From the NCBI RefSeq assembly GCF_023073715.1, contig NZ_JADPKA010000066.1, positions 1 through 64,000 on the forward strand: a DNA stretch of 64,000 nucleotides, given 5' to 3'. The DNA comes from Bradyrhizobium sp. 164. Its GTDB lineage: Bacteria > Pseudomonadota > Alphaproteobacteria > Rhizobiales > Xanthobacteraceae. The notes under the pieces were generated by a model. It was not told the DNA's origin. It searched no databases and saw only the letters and a program-made list of their open reading frames with translations. A program made the position numbers and the translations under genes. Below are positions 19,525 to 27,847 of the stretch, one piece after another (within the stretch, counting starts at the first letter, position 1; every line of letters starts with the position of its first letter).

Positions 19525-20292
19525 ATGAGCAAATGGGCACTCGTGACCGGCGCGACTGCAGGGCTCGGCCTTGCCATCGCGGAAGGCCTTGCCGGCGCGG
19601 GCGTCAACATTGTCCTGCACGACCTCCATCAACCGAATCAGGCCGCGGACGATCTGCGTGCCCGCTTCGGCGTCGAAACGATCGCAGCCGGCGTCGATCT
19701 ATGCAGCCGCGAGGCGATCGAAGTCATGATGGCCGACCTGCTCGACCGCTGCGGCGCCATCGACATCCTCGTCAACAACGCCGTCGTCAGGCATTTCGCC
19801 GCGATCGAGCAGTTTCCGCCCGACCGCTGGGACGAGGCGCTGGCCGTCAATTTGTCGGCGCCGTTCCACATCATCCGCCTGGCGTTGCCGGCAATGAAGC
19901 AGCGCGGCTGGGGCCGGATCATCAACATGGGCTCGATCTATTCGAGCCGCGCGGTCGAGAACCGCATCGACTACGTCACCACTAAGACGGCGATCGCAGG
20001 CATGACCCGCGCCGTCGCTCTGGAGACGGCGCGCAGCGGCATCACCTGCAACACACTCTGCCCCGGCACACTGCCGACGCCTGCCATCCTGAACAAGATC
20101 GCGGGCATGGCGGAGAGCAGCGGCCGTCCGGTCGCGGACGTCACGCGCGACTATCTCGGCGAGCGCCAGCCGACGCAGCGTTTCATCGAGATGGATGCGG
20201 TCGCCGCCATGGTCGTCTTCCTCTGCGGCGCCGCCGCAAACAACATCACCGGGGCCAGCCTGCCGATCGACGGCGGCTGGTCGGTGGCATGA
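19525..20292 (+). CDS. SDR-family oxidoreductase (3-hydroxybutyrate dehydrogenase-like)
   Basis: A 255-aa classical short-chain dehydrogenase with TGATAGLGLAIAEGLA (cofactor glycine motif), NNAVV, catalytic Ser in MGSIYSS and YVTTK as the Y-x3-K pair. The end ITGASLPIDGGWSVA is typical. General shape and the PTQRFIEMDAVAAMV region resemble 3-hydroxybutyrate dehydrogenases. It probably oxidises a hydroxy acid intermediate. It starts 15 bp after the CMD gene. Confidence 0.9.
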   Translation: MSKWALVTGATAGLGLAIAEGLAGAGVNIVLHDLHQPNQAADDLRARFGVETIAAGVDLCSREAIEVMMADLLDRCGAIDILVNNAVVRHFAAIEQFPPDRWDEALAVNLSAPFHIIRLALPAMKQRGWGRIINMGSIYSSRAVENRIDYVTTKTAIAGMTRAVALETARSGITCNTLCPGTLPTPAILNKIAGMAESSGRPVADVTRDYLGERQPTQRFIEMDAVAAMVVFLCGAAANNITGASLPIDGGWSVA

Positions 20293-20316
20293 GCACATAG
20301 GAATGGGAGTGTTGCG

Positions 20317-21057
20317 ATGACTGGACGATCAGGCCAGACCGCCGTTCTGACAGGCGCCGCCGGCGGCATGGGGCGCGCGATCACCAAGGCGCTGCTGGAG
20401 GGCGGCCGCCGCGTTGTGCTGGTCGACCGCGACGGCAAGGCGCTTGAAGAGCTGGCGGCGACGGCAGGCGACGCGGCGTTCCCGATCCAGCTCGACGTCA
20501 GCGATGCAAACGCCGTGGATCGCCTGCCGGATGCCATTCCTGCTCATTTCAAGCCGGTCGACATCCTCATCAACAATGCCGGCCACGACATCGGTGGCCG
20601 GACGCGCTTCGACATCGGTTCTGCCGACGACTGGTCCAATATCATCCAGACCAATCTGATCGGCCTGATGCGCGTCACGCGCGCGATCCTGCCCGAGATG
20701 GTCCAGCGCAACGCCGGCCACATCGTCAATATCAGCTCCATCAACGCGGTTCGGATCGTGCCCGACATGGCCGCCTACAGCACCAGCAAGGCCGGTGTGC
20801 ACATGTTCACCGAAACCCTCCGGGGCGAGCTCGTGGACACCGCCATCCGGGTCACCGAGCTGCAGCCTGGGCTGACCCGCACCAACATCATCCTGACCCG
20901 CTACCGAGGCGATCAGCAGAAGGAAAAGGAATATTTCGACCAGTTCAGGATGGCGCTCGACCCCGCCGATATCGCGCGGTCGATCGTGTTCGCCCTCGAC
21001 CAGCCCGCCCATGTTCAAATTGCCGAAATGATGATTCTCCCTGTAAACCGGTACTGA
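20317..21057 (+). CDS. SDR-family oxidoreductase
   Basis: A 246-aa classical SDR with TGAAGGMGRAITKALL, NNAGHD, NISSINA with catalytic Ser, and YSTSK as the Y-x3-K pair. Asp in LVDRDG after the second strand suggests a preference for NAD over NADP. It follows the first SDR gene by 24 bp, so two consecutive redox steps or two stereospecific dehydrogenases are likely. Exact substrate unknown. Confidence 0.9.
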   Translation: MTGRSGQTAVLTGAAGGMGRAITKALLEGGRRVVLVDRDGKALEELAATAGDAAFPIQLDVSDANAVDRLPDAIPAHFKPVDILINNAGHDIGGRTRFDIGSADDWSNIIQTNLIGLMRVTRAILPEMVQRNAGHIVNISSINAVRIVPDMAAYSTSKAGVHMFTETLRGELVDTAIRVTELQPGLTRTNIILTRYRGDQQKEKEYFDQFRMALDPADIARSIVFALDQPAHVQIAEMMILPVNRY

Positions 21058-21080
21058 TTTTTCCCGAACAGGACCACGAC

Positions 21081-21797
21081 ATGGAAAGACGCCGCGAATT
21101 GCAGTCGACACTCCGCATCGAGGACGTCCCGACCGTCCGGGCGATGGTGGCGCAGAAGCTGCGTGCGGCGATCATGTCGGGAACGCTGAAGCCGGGCCAG
21201 CGCCTGGTCGAGCGCGAGCTCTGCGAGATGATGGGCGTCAGCCGTCCCTCGATCCGTGAGGCGCTGCGGGCGCTCGAAGCCGACGGGCTGGTCAACACGG
21301 TCCCGCACCGCGGCCCCGTGGTGTCCACGATCAGCCTGGAAGAGGCGCGGCAGCTCTACGCCGCACGCGCGGTGCTCGAAGGTTTTGCCGGGCGCGAATG
21401 CGCGCGGCTGCACGATCCCGAGGTGGCACGCCGGATCGGCGACGCCCTGACGCGGCTGAAGGCGGCGGCCGCCAAGCAGGACCTCGTCGGATGCCTCGAG
21501 GCCAAGACCGATTTCTACGCGGCCCTGATCGGCGGCTGCCGCAATGCGTTCATCGAGCGCATGCTCAAGCCGCTGCACGACCGCATCCAGCTGCTGCGGA
21601 TCACCTCGATGTCGCAGCCGAAGCGGATCAACAAGAGCCTGCGTGAGGTCACCGCGATCTGGCGGGCGATCCAGAGCGGCGATGCAGACCTCGCCGAGCG
21701 ATGCTGCGTCGACCACATCAACGCGGCTGCGGTGGCCGCGCTCGACATGATCGAAAAATCGTCGGCGGCTAAGGAGGCGGCGCCTTCCGACGACTAG
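21081..21797 (+). CDS. GntR-family transcriptional regulator, FCD type
   Basis: A 238-aa regulator with an N-terminal winged helix (about 18-85, with GQRLVERELCEMMGVSRPSI and REALRALEADGLV) and a C-terminal FCD effector domain. The reading frame is intact, unlike the local regulator at 7079-7806. It lies within the rightward operon, just 23 bp after the second SDR. It is the best candidate to bind TTGTCTGACAA between the divergent operons; FCD proteins usually respond to small organic acids. Confidence 0.9.
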   Translation: MERRRELQSTLRIEDVPTVRAMVAQKLRAAIMSGTLKPGQRLVERELCEMMGVSRPSIREALRALEADGLVNTVPHRGPVVSTISLEEARQLYAARAVLEGFAGRECARLHDPEVARRIGDALTRLKAAAAKQDLVGCLEAKTDFYAALIGGCRNAFIERMLKPLHDRIQLLRITSMSQPKRINKSLREVTAIWRAIQSGDADLAERCCVDHINAAAVAALDMIEKSSAAKEAAPSDD

Positions 21798-21821
21798 AAC
21801 AATGCCGCCAGGGAGTGTTCG

Positions 21822-22796
21822 ATGCCGTATCTCGTACGATCGCTGATCCTGCTTGTCCTGCTAACACCCTGCGCTGCGGCCATCGCAGATGACTACCCCT
21901 CCCGCCCGGTCACGATGATCGTGCCCTTCTCCGCCGGCGGTCCCGGCGACGTCATCGCACGCATCCTCGGCAGTGCCATGAGCGCGACGCTGAAACAGTC
22001 GATCGTGATCGAAAATGTCGTGGGCGCCGGCGGCACGCTCGGCACCAACCGCGTCGCCAAGGCGGCCCCCGATGGCTACACGCTGCTGCTGATGCATGTC
22101 GGCCAGGCTACCGCACCCGCTCTTTACGCCAAGCTGCCGTTCGATCCGGTCGGCGATTTCGCCCCGATCGGGCTCGTCACCGACGTCCCGATGATCCTCG
22201 TGGCGCGGCCGAACTTTCCGGCCAAGGATCTCCGCGATCTGGTCACGACCATTCGCAACGCTGGCGACAAGATCACCTTCGGCAATGTCGGTCTCGGCTC
22301 GGCCTCGCAGCTCTGCGGCCTGATGTTCATGAGCACCACCGACACCAAGCTCACGCCGATTTACTACAAGGGCGGCGGGCCGGCATTGAACGACGTGATC
22401 GCCGGCCACATCGATGTCTATTGCGATCCTGCAACCGGACCCACTCCTTATATCCAATCGAACACAATCAAGGGCTACGCGATCACCAGCAAGAAGCGGG
22501 TTGCGACCCTCCCGGACGTGCCGACCTCGGCCGAGGCCGGTGTTCCCGAATTTGACGTGACGACCTGGTACGGTCTCTACGCGCCCCGCGGCACGCCGAA
22601 GCCCGTGATCGACCAACTCGTCGGCGCGCTGCAGACCGCGCTAAAGGATCCGACGCTGATCAGCCGATTCGCCGAGCTCAGCATGACTCCGGTCGAGCCC
22701 GAGCGTGCTACACCGGAGGCCCTCGAAGCGTTCCTGAAAGACGAGATAGGCAAATGGGGTCGGATCATCAAAGCGGCCGGAATCGACCCGCAGTAG
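21822..22796 (+). CDS. TctC/Bug-family tripartite tricarboxylate transporter receptor
   Basis: A 324-aa periplasmic solute receptor with a Sec signal peptide (cleavage near AIA|DDYPSRP). The mature N-terminus DDYPSRPVTMIVPFSAGGPGDVIAR is the standard Bug signature, and SAEAGVPEFDVTTWYG is the typical C-terminal lobe block. No TctA or TctB membrane subunits are encoded nearby, as is common for orphan Bug proteins, which bind carboxylates and may act as extracellular sensors. It ends the rightward catabolic operon. Confidence 0.9.
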   Translation: MPYLVRSLILLVLLTPCAAAIADDYPSRPVTMIVPFSAGGPGDVIARILGSAMSATLKQSIVIENVVGAGGTLGTNRVAKAAPDGYTLLLMHVGQATAPALYAKLPFDPVGDFAPIGLVTDVPMILVARPNFPAKDLRDLVTTIRNAGDKITFGNVGLGSASQLCGLMFMSTTDTKLTPIYYKGGGPALNDVIAGHIDVYCDPATGPTPYIQSNTIKGYAITSKKRVATLPDVPTSAEAGVPEFDVTTWYGLYAPRGTPKPVIDQLVGALQTALKDPTLISRFAELSMTPVEPERATPEALEAFLKDEIGKWGRIIKAAGIDPQ

Positions 22797-23108
22797 CCGC
22801 CGGTGGCGGAGAGGCGGATGCCACTCTAGATGCTGCGATAGCGCTCGTTAAAGGTCCGGCGCCAACTCCGAGCCCCGGTTCTTGACCCAGTTCAACCATG
22901 CCTTCGCTCACATCGAGAACCGGACCGCTGCGCAGCGGGTTGTGTTGGCATCGATTCCACCAAGCCATTCCCTCCGACCCCGGCGAGGAGATGCGCGGAC
23001 GCAAGCTCCGCAGAGATAGTACGGGCGACGTCTTGCCTGACTTCAGGATGGCCCGCCCCATTTCGAACTAACGGGCTGAAACAGGCCGAGCACGTCTTCG
23101 GTAAGTGT
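22797..23108. other. 312-bp spacer, nothing recognised
   Basis: The stretch lies between the TctC stop and the 3' end of the broken peroxiredoxin gene. Short frames on both strands show no domain, and no RNA gene or clear hairpin terminator is visible. It marks the border between the intact catabolic locus and a degraded region. Confidence 0.4.
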
Positions 23109-23788
23109 TCAGTCAAGCTTCAAGTGGCTTGGCCGGTGCAGTACCGGGATCATGTCTTCGGGCTCGGGACGCCGTGTGTAATCGGGATTCACTTCGGAAT
23201 ACAGAATGACGCCATCCCGGCCGACCACGTAGCGGGCCGGCATCGGCAAAGTCCAACTGGGATCGTCATTGAAGGTCGGCAGGTCGTTCTTGAGCTGCTT
23301 GTAGAGCTCGATCAGGTAGTCGGGCAGGCTAAAGCGAAGGCCAAAAGCTGCGCCAACTTGCCCCTTGACGTCCGACAATATCGGGAAGCTGAGGTTGTTC
23401 TGCCGGACGGACTTGCGGCTGTTGGGCGCGGTCTGCGGCGAGATTGCAATCAGGGACGCCCCGTATTTGTCGAACTCGGGCTTGGCCGCTTCCAAGGCTT
23501 GAAGCTCCATGTTGCAGTAGGGGCACCAGACTCCGCGGTAGAAGCTGAGCACCAACGGGCCCACGGCTCAGGATGTTCGTCGGAGCTGACAACATTGCCT
23601 TTCGGATCCTTGAGAGCGAACGAAGGAGCGGTGTCTCCGGCCTTCTTTGCGCGCTGGGCGGCTCCGGACGCGATCAGCTCCGCAGTGGCGCGGTGCATGG
23701 TCTCAATCACAGAACGAGGAACGCTGTAGGGAGGCTTGCCGGCTTCGAAATCTGCTTTGAAAGCGTCGAGCTTGGCTTGAAGTGACAT
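23109..23788 (-). pseudogene. Peroxiredoxin-like (AhpC/TSA) protein, frameshifted
   Basis: The N-terminal part (ATG at 23788, MSLQAKLDAFKADFEAG) and the thioredoxin-fold part (GPLVLSFYRGVWCPYCN, then the rest) lie in different frames. The break is at about 23555-23575, where two C runs each appear one base too long; removing one C from each restores SDEHLSRGPLVLSFYRG. The CPYC site is intact in the second half. Family members reduce peroxides using a CxxC pair. Either two real insertions inactivated it or the homopolymers are mis-sequenced. It lies in a zone with several broken genes. Confidence 0.82.
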
Positions 23789-23995
23789 GGCGATGCTCCT
23801 TTGGTATTCGCGTGGGCGATACGCGCCCTGCTCTCAAGATCACGCTCAACAAGCTAAGGAAGACCGCCGTACCGGGTAGCAGCGTCGGTCGACTAGATAA
23901 TATTCCAGATTGGAATAGCAGAGACAGCCTGAACGGCCGGAAGCGGAGAACCGCGGCCTGGTCGAACGTCAGCCGAGGCCCGCCAGTCGAGGCGG

Positions 23996-24621
23996 TTATT
24001 CGTTAAAAGTGCGCTCGAAGTAGTTTACAAAGGCGCGCGCCTTGGCCGTCGCGGTGCGCCCTGTCGGCAGCACGGCCCAAAGGTCCACCGTCGGAAGATC
24101 CCATTCGGAGAGCACCGCGCGCACGCTTCCCAATCGCAGTTCGGGGCTGAACATCCATTCCGACGCAGTGGTCAGCCCTGCATCGGCAAGGACTGCGGCC
24201 CGAACGCCTTCCGCGGCGGTCACGCGTAGGCGGCTCTGAACCCTGACGGAGACCTCTGAGCCGTCGCGTCGGAAGGACCACACACTGCCTTCTTGAAGGT
24301 AGACGATCGCCTGATGGCGACTCAGCTCGCGCGGGGCCGCTGGCCTGCCCTCGCGATCGAAATAGGCAGGTGTACCCAAGACCAGGCGCTTGCATCTGGC
24401 CACACGACGGGCAGCCAATGTCGAGTCCATCAATTTACCCATCCGGAGGGCCACATCAATTCCCTCCTGGATGAGGTCGATCTGACGGTCATCAAGAATG
24501 ACTTCGAGCTCGAGCTCCGGGTTCTGGGCTAGAAACTTCGGCAACAGGAATGAGGTGGATGCGAGCGAAGGTCACCGCGGCGCAGACGCACGAACGTCTC
24601 CATGGAAGCCAGACGATCCAT
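23996..24621 (-). pseudogene. LysR-family regulator with deleted HTH
   Basis: The ATG at 24621 opens with MDRLASMETFVR, the classic LysR start. The HTH region that should follow, about 80 codons, is missing, and sequence resumes with VTFARIHLIP in another frame, then (after a further shift) PKFLAQNPELELEV and a complete effector-binding domain to the stop at 23996. So an internal deletion plus frameshift removed DNA binding. The remaining effector domain contains normal blocks such as GIDVALRMGKL and FVNYFERTF. The gene is upstream of, and on the same strand as, the broken peroxiredoxin. Confidence 0.8.
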
Positions 24622-24742
24622 CTTATTCTCCGCAGGAATGGCCGATACTGTTCGTTCCCTTCTGCCACTTTGCAGGGCGCGCCGCCACCTCATGTCCATA
24701 CTGCTACCTTGGTTCGGGAAAGAAAGGGGGAATATCAGATCA

Positions 24743-24790
24743 CGATGAAGGCCGGCCTGCGCAAGCAGATGGAGCGCCGCTCAGCCGTTA
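24743..24790 (+). mobile_element. Scrap of an IS5-type transposase
   Basis: The frame reads KAGLRKQMERRSAV, which resembles the conserved LRRRSAVEPVIGH region near the end of IS5-family transposases. The match stops right after SAV and no other transposase sequence is adjacent. It is too short for a firm call, but it fits the debris between two broken LysR genes. Confidence 0.3.
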
Positions 24791-25016
24791 CCGAGCTGAC
24801 GTTCTCGTTCTCAGTACGCGCTCCAAGAACCATTATCGTCCACCTCGGCCCCCCAAATAAGATCATGCACCGCGTTCAGCATCGCTTCGTGCGGAGATCG
24901 GACGAGGGCAGGCGAACGGGGCCGGGCGGAACCCGTTTGCAAATGCCGCGGCTGCGCGAAGGCGGTGGAGATCGGAGACACCTCCCGCCATTGCGGCATT
25001 CATCTCTTGCCTGCTT

Positions 25017-25114
25017 TCATGACACAAGCTTCCGAACGAACTCGAGAAACACCCTCACCTTCGCGGACACAAGATTGGATGGGCGGTGGTAGGCGTACAG
25101 GGAAAAGTCTCGTC
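25017..25114 (-). pseudogene. LysR-family regulator, 3' fragment cut off by IS21 insertion
   Basis: This fragment encodes DEFSLYAYHRP-like sequence ending LVSAKVRVFLEFVRKLVS and a stop, the typical C-terminus of LysR effector domains. It abuts the left end of the IS21 element at 25115 and includes one copy of the target duplication (25109-25114). Joining it to the fragment at 27423-27765 across the element restores a continuous LysR C-terminal domain, from LLPDWSDE to FSLYAYHRP. Confidence 0.85.
25109..25114 (+). repeat. Target-site duplication, left copy (CTCGTC)
   Basis: CTCGTC directly precedes the TGTC terminus of the IS21 element and recurs exactly at 27423-27428 after the other terminus. 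IS21 elements produce short direct repeats on insertion; 6 bp is within the known range. Confidence 0.88.
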
Positions 25115-25168
25115 TGTCGCGCGCCATGGAAAACTGCCCCCTCAGCGTCACGAGGAATTGCCCCCTCC
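25115..25168 (+). repeat. IS21 left terminal repeat
   Basis: It begins TGTCGCGCGCCATGG and contains two tandem CTGCCCCC/TTGCCCCC blocks about 24 bp apart with GCGTCA between. It pairs with the reverse complement of 27369-27422. The multiple blocks are the expected IstA binding sites. Confidence 0.85.
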
Positions 25169-25191
25169 TCGGATAGCTGGGGAGAGAGTGA

Positions 25192-26502
25192 ATGAAGCAG
25201 GAACGAATCACTGAAGGCTCGTCGTGGATTGATCCACGGGGGCAGGTGATGAAGACGCCGGATGACGTGGCGGAGATGTTGCGCCTGAGGGCGTGCGGGT
25301 GGGGTCTGAAGCGGATTGCGCGACAGCTGGGCTGCAGCCATCACACGGTGAAGGGCTACGTGGTGGCGGGCGGGGTGAAGGCGTTCAAGTCGCCTGAGCG
25401 GCCGAAGCGTCTCGACGGCCTTGAGGGTTGGCTGCGCGAGAGGCTCATTCGGCATCGCGGCAATGCCGACGTGGTGCGCCAGGACCTGTTGGCCGAGAAA
25501 GGCGTAACAGTCAGCCGGCGGACGCTGCAACGCGCCGTGCAGCCCTATCGCCAGGCGCTGAAGGCGGAGGCTCTGGCGACGACGCGGTTTGAGACGCCGC
25601 CGGGCCGACAGCTGCAGATCGACTTTGGGGAGCGCCTGGTCGAGATCGGAGGAGCGAAAGTCAAGGCATTCGAGTTCGTGGCAACGCTCGGCCACTCGCG
25701 ACGGCTTCATGTGCGTGCGTTCCGGGCCGAGAGACAGGAGCATTGGTTTGCGGGGCTCGAGAGCACATTCACGACCCTCGGCGGTGTGCCCGAGGAAGTG
25801 CTGATGGACAATCCACGGGCGCTTGTGGTGCGCCACGACGCGGTGAGCCAATCGGTTCAGTTCAATGACAAGCTGATCGCCTTCGCAAAATATTGGGGCT
25901 TCCGTCCTCGCGCCTGCGCACCATATCGGGCGCGCACGAAAGGCAAGACCGAGAACGGCGTCGGCTACGTGAAGAAGAACGCAATCGCCGGTCATTCCTT
26001 CCCAAGCTGGGAAGCATTCGAGGCGCATCTCGACAGGTGGGAGCGTGAGGTTGCAAACGTTCGTATCCATGGCACGACCGGAGAGGCGCCGATCATCCGC
26101 TTCGCGCGCGACGAGATACATCGGTTGAAGCCGCTCGGCGGGCAGCCTTCGTTCGGATCCTTGCGTGAACTGACCCGCGTCGTCGGCAATGATTGCGCCG
26201 TCGAGATCGACACGAACAGCTACTCGGTACCGTGGCGCCTGATTGGCGAGCGCGTGGCGGTAACGATCGCGGCCGGCGAAGTGCGGATCCGCCATGGATT
26301 GCACCAGGTAGCAGTGCACAAGCTATCGGAGGGTCGCCGGCTGTGGATCATCGACTTTGCCCATCTCGATGGTGTTGCTGGTCGCAACGGCGCGGTCCGC
26401 CGGCCGGAGATTGCTGCGGCGACGGTACCGGGATCGTCTCCACCGCCCTCGTTGTTGCGTCCTCTTGCCGAATACGAAGCCGTGATCGGAGGAAGCTTCT
26501 GA
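25192..26502 (+). CDS. istA: IS21-family transposase IstA
   Basis: A 436-aa transposase with an N-terminal helix-turn-helix (about 22-55, LKRIARQLGCSHHTVKGYV) and an RNase H-like core with the acidic triad D144 (QIDFGE), D206 (LMDNP) and E254 (KGKTENG). It performs strand cleavage and transfer of the element. Its stop overlaps the istB start (TGATG), so translation is coupled. The gene is full length and without disruption. Confidence 0.95.
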   Translation: MKQERITEGSSWIDPRGQVMKTPDDVAEMLRLRACGWGLKRIARQLGCSHHTVKGYVVAGGVKAFKSPERPKRLDGLEGWLRERLIRHRGNADVVRQDLLAEKGVTVSRRTLQRAVQPYRQALKAEALATTRFETPPGRQLQIDFGERLVEIGGAKVKAFEFVATLGHSRRLHVRAFRAERQEHWFAGLESTFTTLGGVPEEVLMDNPRALVVRHDAVSQSVQFNDKLIAFAKYWGFRPRACAPYRARTKGKTENGVGYVKKNAIAGHSFPSWEAFEAHLDRWEREVANVRIHGTTGEAPIIRFARDEIHRLKPLGGQPSFGSLRELTRVVGNDCAVEIDTNSYSVPWRLIGERVAVTIAAGEVRIRHGLHQVAVHKLSEGRRLWIIDFAHLDGVAGRNGAVRRPEIAAATVPGSSPPPSLLRPLAEYEAVIGGSF

Positions 26503-27362
26503 TGGCACGGGCAAAGAATGTAATTGAAGCAACAACCGATCCGCTAGACGCCATGCTGGCGCGATTGCAGCTCTCCGGCATTCGCGACCAGCTCGACAGC
26601 CTGCTCGACGAGGCGGCGCGCGCGAACCTGTCGGCGCGTGAGACGCTGATCCTGCTGTGCGAGCGCGAGATCGCGCGCAAGGATCATCGCCGCATCGAGA
26701 TGGCGCTGAAGCTCGCACACTTCCCGGCCGTGAAGGAGCTTGCGGGCTTCGACTTCGAAGCGCAGCCATCGATCGACCCAAAGCAAATCCGCGACCTGGC
26801 CGCATCACGTTGGATAGCCAACGGAGAGAACGTGCTGCTGCTCGGCCCGCCAGGCGTAGGTAAGACGCACTTGTCGATCGCTCTCGGGCGAGAGGCGATC
26901 CTGGCCGGATACACCGTGCAGTTCACCACTGCGACGACGCTGGTCGCAGGCCTTGCCAAGGCGCACGGCGAGCGACGCCTGGACGAGAAACTGCTCGCGC
27001 TGTCGAAGCCAAAGCTGCTCATCGTCGACGAACTCGGCTACTTGCCGCTTGAACCTGACGCGGCGCATCTGTTCTTCCAACTGGTCAGCCGGCGCTACGA
27101 AACCGGCGCCATGCTGATCACGTCGAACCGCAGCGTTGCCGAATGGGGCACAGTGTTCGCCGATCCCGTGGTCGCCACCGCGATCCTCGACCGGCTCCTG
27201 CACCACAGCCACGTGCTGACGATCCGAGGCGACAGCCATCGGCTCCGCGCCAAGCGCAAGAGCGGCCTCATCAAGACGCTGACCGCCGGTGACGGCCCTC
27301 CGGTCGGCTCCGCCTCCCTCCGGCCCGCCACCGGCGGAAACAACCTTCAACCGAGATCATAG
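26502..27362 (+). CDS. istB: IS21-family helper ATPase IstB
   Basis: A 286-aa AAA+ protein with Walker A GPPGVGKTHLS, Walker B LLIVDELGYLPL and sensor region ITSNRSVAEWG. IstB selects the target and stimulates IstA. The frame extends 103 codons further upstream inside istA, but the ATG at 26502, overlapping the istA stop, matches the family start (MARAKNVIE...). Full length. Confidence 0.95.
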   Translation: MARAKNVIEATTDPLDAMLARLQLSGIRDQLDSLLDEAARANLSARETLILLCEREIARKDHRRIEMALKLAHFPAVKELAGFDFEAQPSIDPKQIRDLAASRWIANGENVLLLGPPGVGKTHLSIALGREAILAGYTVQFTTATTLVAGLAKAHGERRLDEKLLALSKPKLLIVDELGYLPLEPDAAHLFFQLVSRRYETGAMLITSNRSVAEWGTVFADPVVATAILDRLLHHSHVLTIRGDSHRLRAKRKSGLIKTLTAGDGPPVGSASLRPATGGNNLQPRS

Positions 27363-27368
27363 CGCGAT

Positions 27369-27422
27369 GGTGGGGGCAGTTCTTCATGACGCAAAGGGGG
27401 CAGTTCCGGATGGCGTTTGACA
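27369..27422 (-). repeat. IS21 right terminal repeat
   Basis: Read on the minus strand it begins TGTCAAACGCCATCC and then carries two CTGCCCCC blocks separated by the conserved GCGTCA segment. It aligns without gaps to the left end over about 54 bp, with mismatches grouped at positions 5-7 and 14-17. Confidence 0.85.
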
Positions 27423-27428
27423 CTCGTC
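27423..27428 (+). repeat. Target-site duplication, right copy (CTCGTC)
   Basis: Exact copy of 25109-25114, directly after the GACA terminus of the IS21 element. Together they define the insertion site in the LysR remnant. Confidence 0.88.
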
Positions 27429-27765
27429 CGACCAGTCCGGGAGCAGATGCACGAGCTTCCCTTCCGCCAGGATGGCCTTGGCGTATAGCTCCAGCAATTG
27501 CGCAACACCGATGCCGCCGAGGCAACTCCCAATGAGCGAGCCGGTGTCATAGGCCAGGAGCCGTCCGGATGCCGCAAACGGGATAACCTCTTCGCCGCGC
27601 TGAAATTCCCACTCAACGGGACGACCGGTCGCGGAAATCGCGGATGAGAACACATTGATGCTCCCTCGCCAGGTCCCGCGGATGCGTCGGTTTGCTAGGA
27701 GACGCAAGGTAGGCCGGTGACGCGCAGGTCAGCACGCGGGTCTCGAGCAGCAATTCTGTTTTCAT
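27423..27765 (-). pseudogene. LysR-family regulator, 5' fragment interrupted by IS21 insertion
   Basis: On the minus strand this reads LETRVLTCASPAYLA... to CVLIRD, then shifts frame near 27634-27637 (one extra T in a run of three) and continues ATGRPVEWEFQRG to LVHLLPDWSDE, where the IS21 element begins. These are standard LysR effector-domain blocks. No HTH is found upstream of 27765, so the gene had already lost its DNA-binding part, or that part was removed together with neighbouring sequence. The IS therefore hit a gene that was probably already dead. Confidence 0.82.
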
Positions 27766-27847
27766 CGACCGCCCATCCAAGACGATCTGGGGATGGCGAG
27801 CCCAACCGAATCGCTGGTCCTTAGGCGATCGATATTAGCAGTCTCCT

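Larger units (their letters stand above)
25115..27422 (+). mobile_element. Complete IS21-family insertion sequence
   Basis: The 2308-bp element starts TGTC and ends GACA, carries istA and istB on the plus strand and is flanked by the 6-bp direct repeat CTCGTC. Its ends are imperfect inverted repeats of about 54 bp, each with two AACTGCCCCC-like blocks. Both genes are intact, so the element may still be mobile. It is inserted in a LysR-family remnant on the minus strand. Exact family and name would need an ISfinder comparison. Confidence 0.93.

Noticed and set aside
17842-19632. 596-codon minus-strand open frame
   Set aside because: Antisense to the second Liv binding protein and CMD gene; composition is typical of a mirror frame.
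25000-26319. 439-codon minus-strand open frame across the IS21 left end
   Set aside because: Its C-terminal part is the real LysR remnant, but the rest is antisense of istA; it is an accidental fusion frame.
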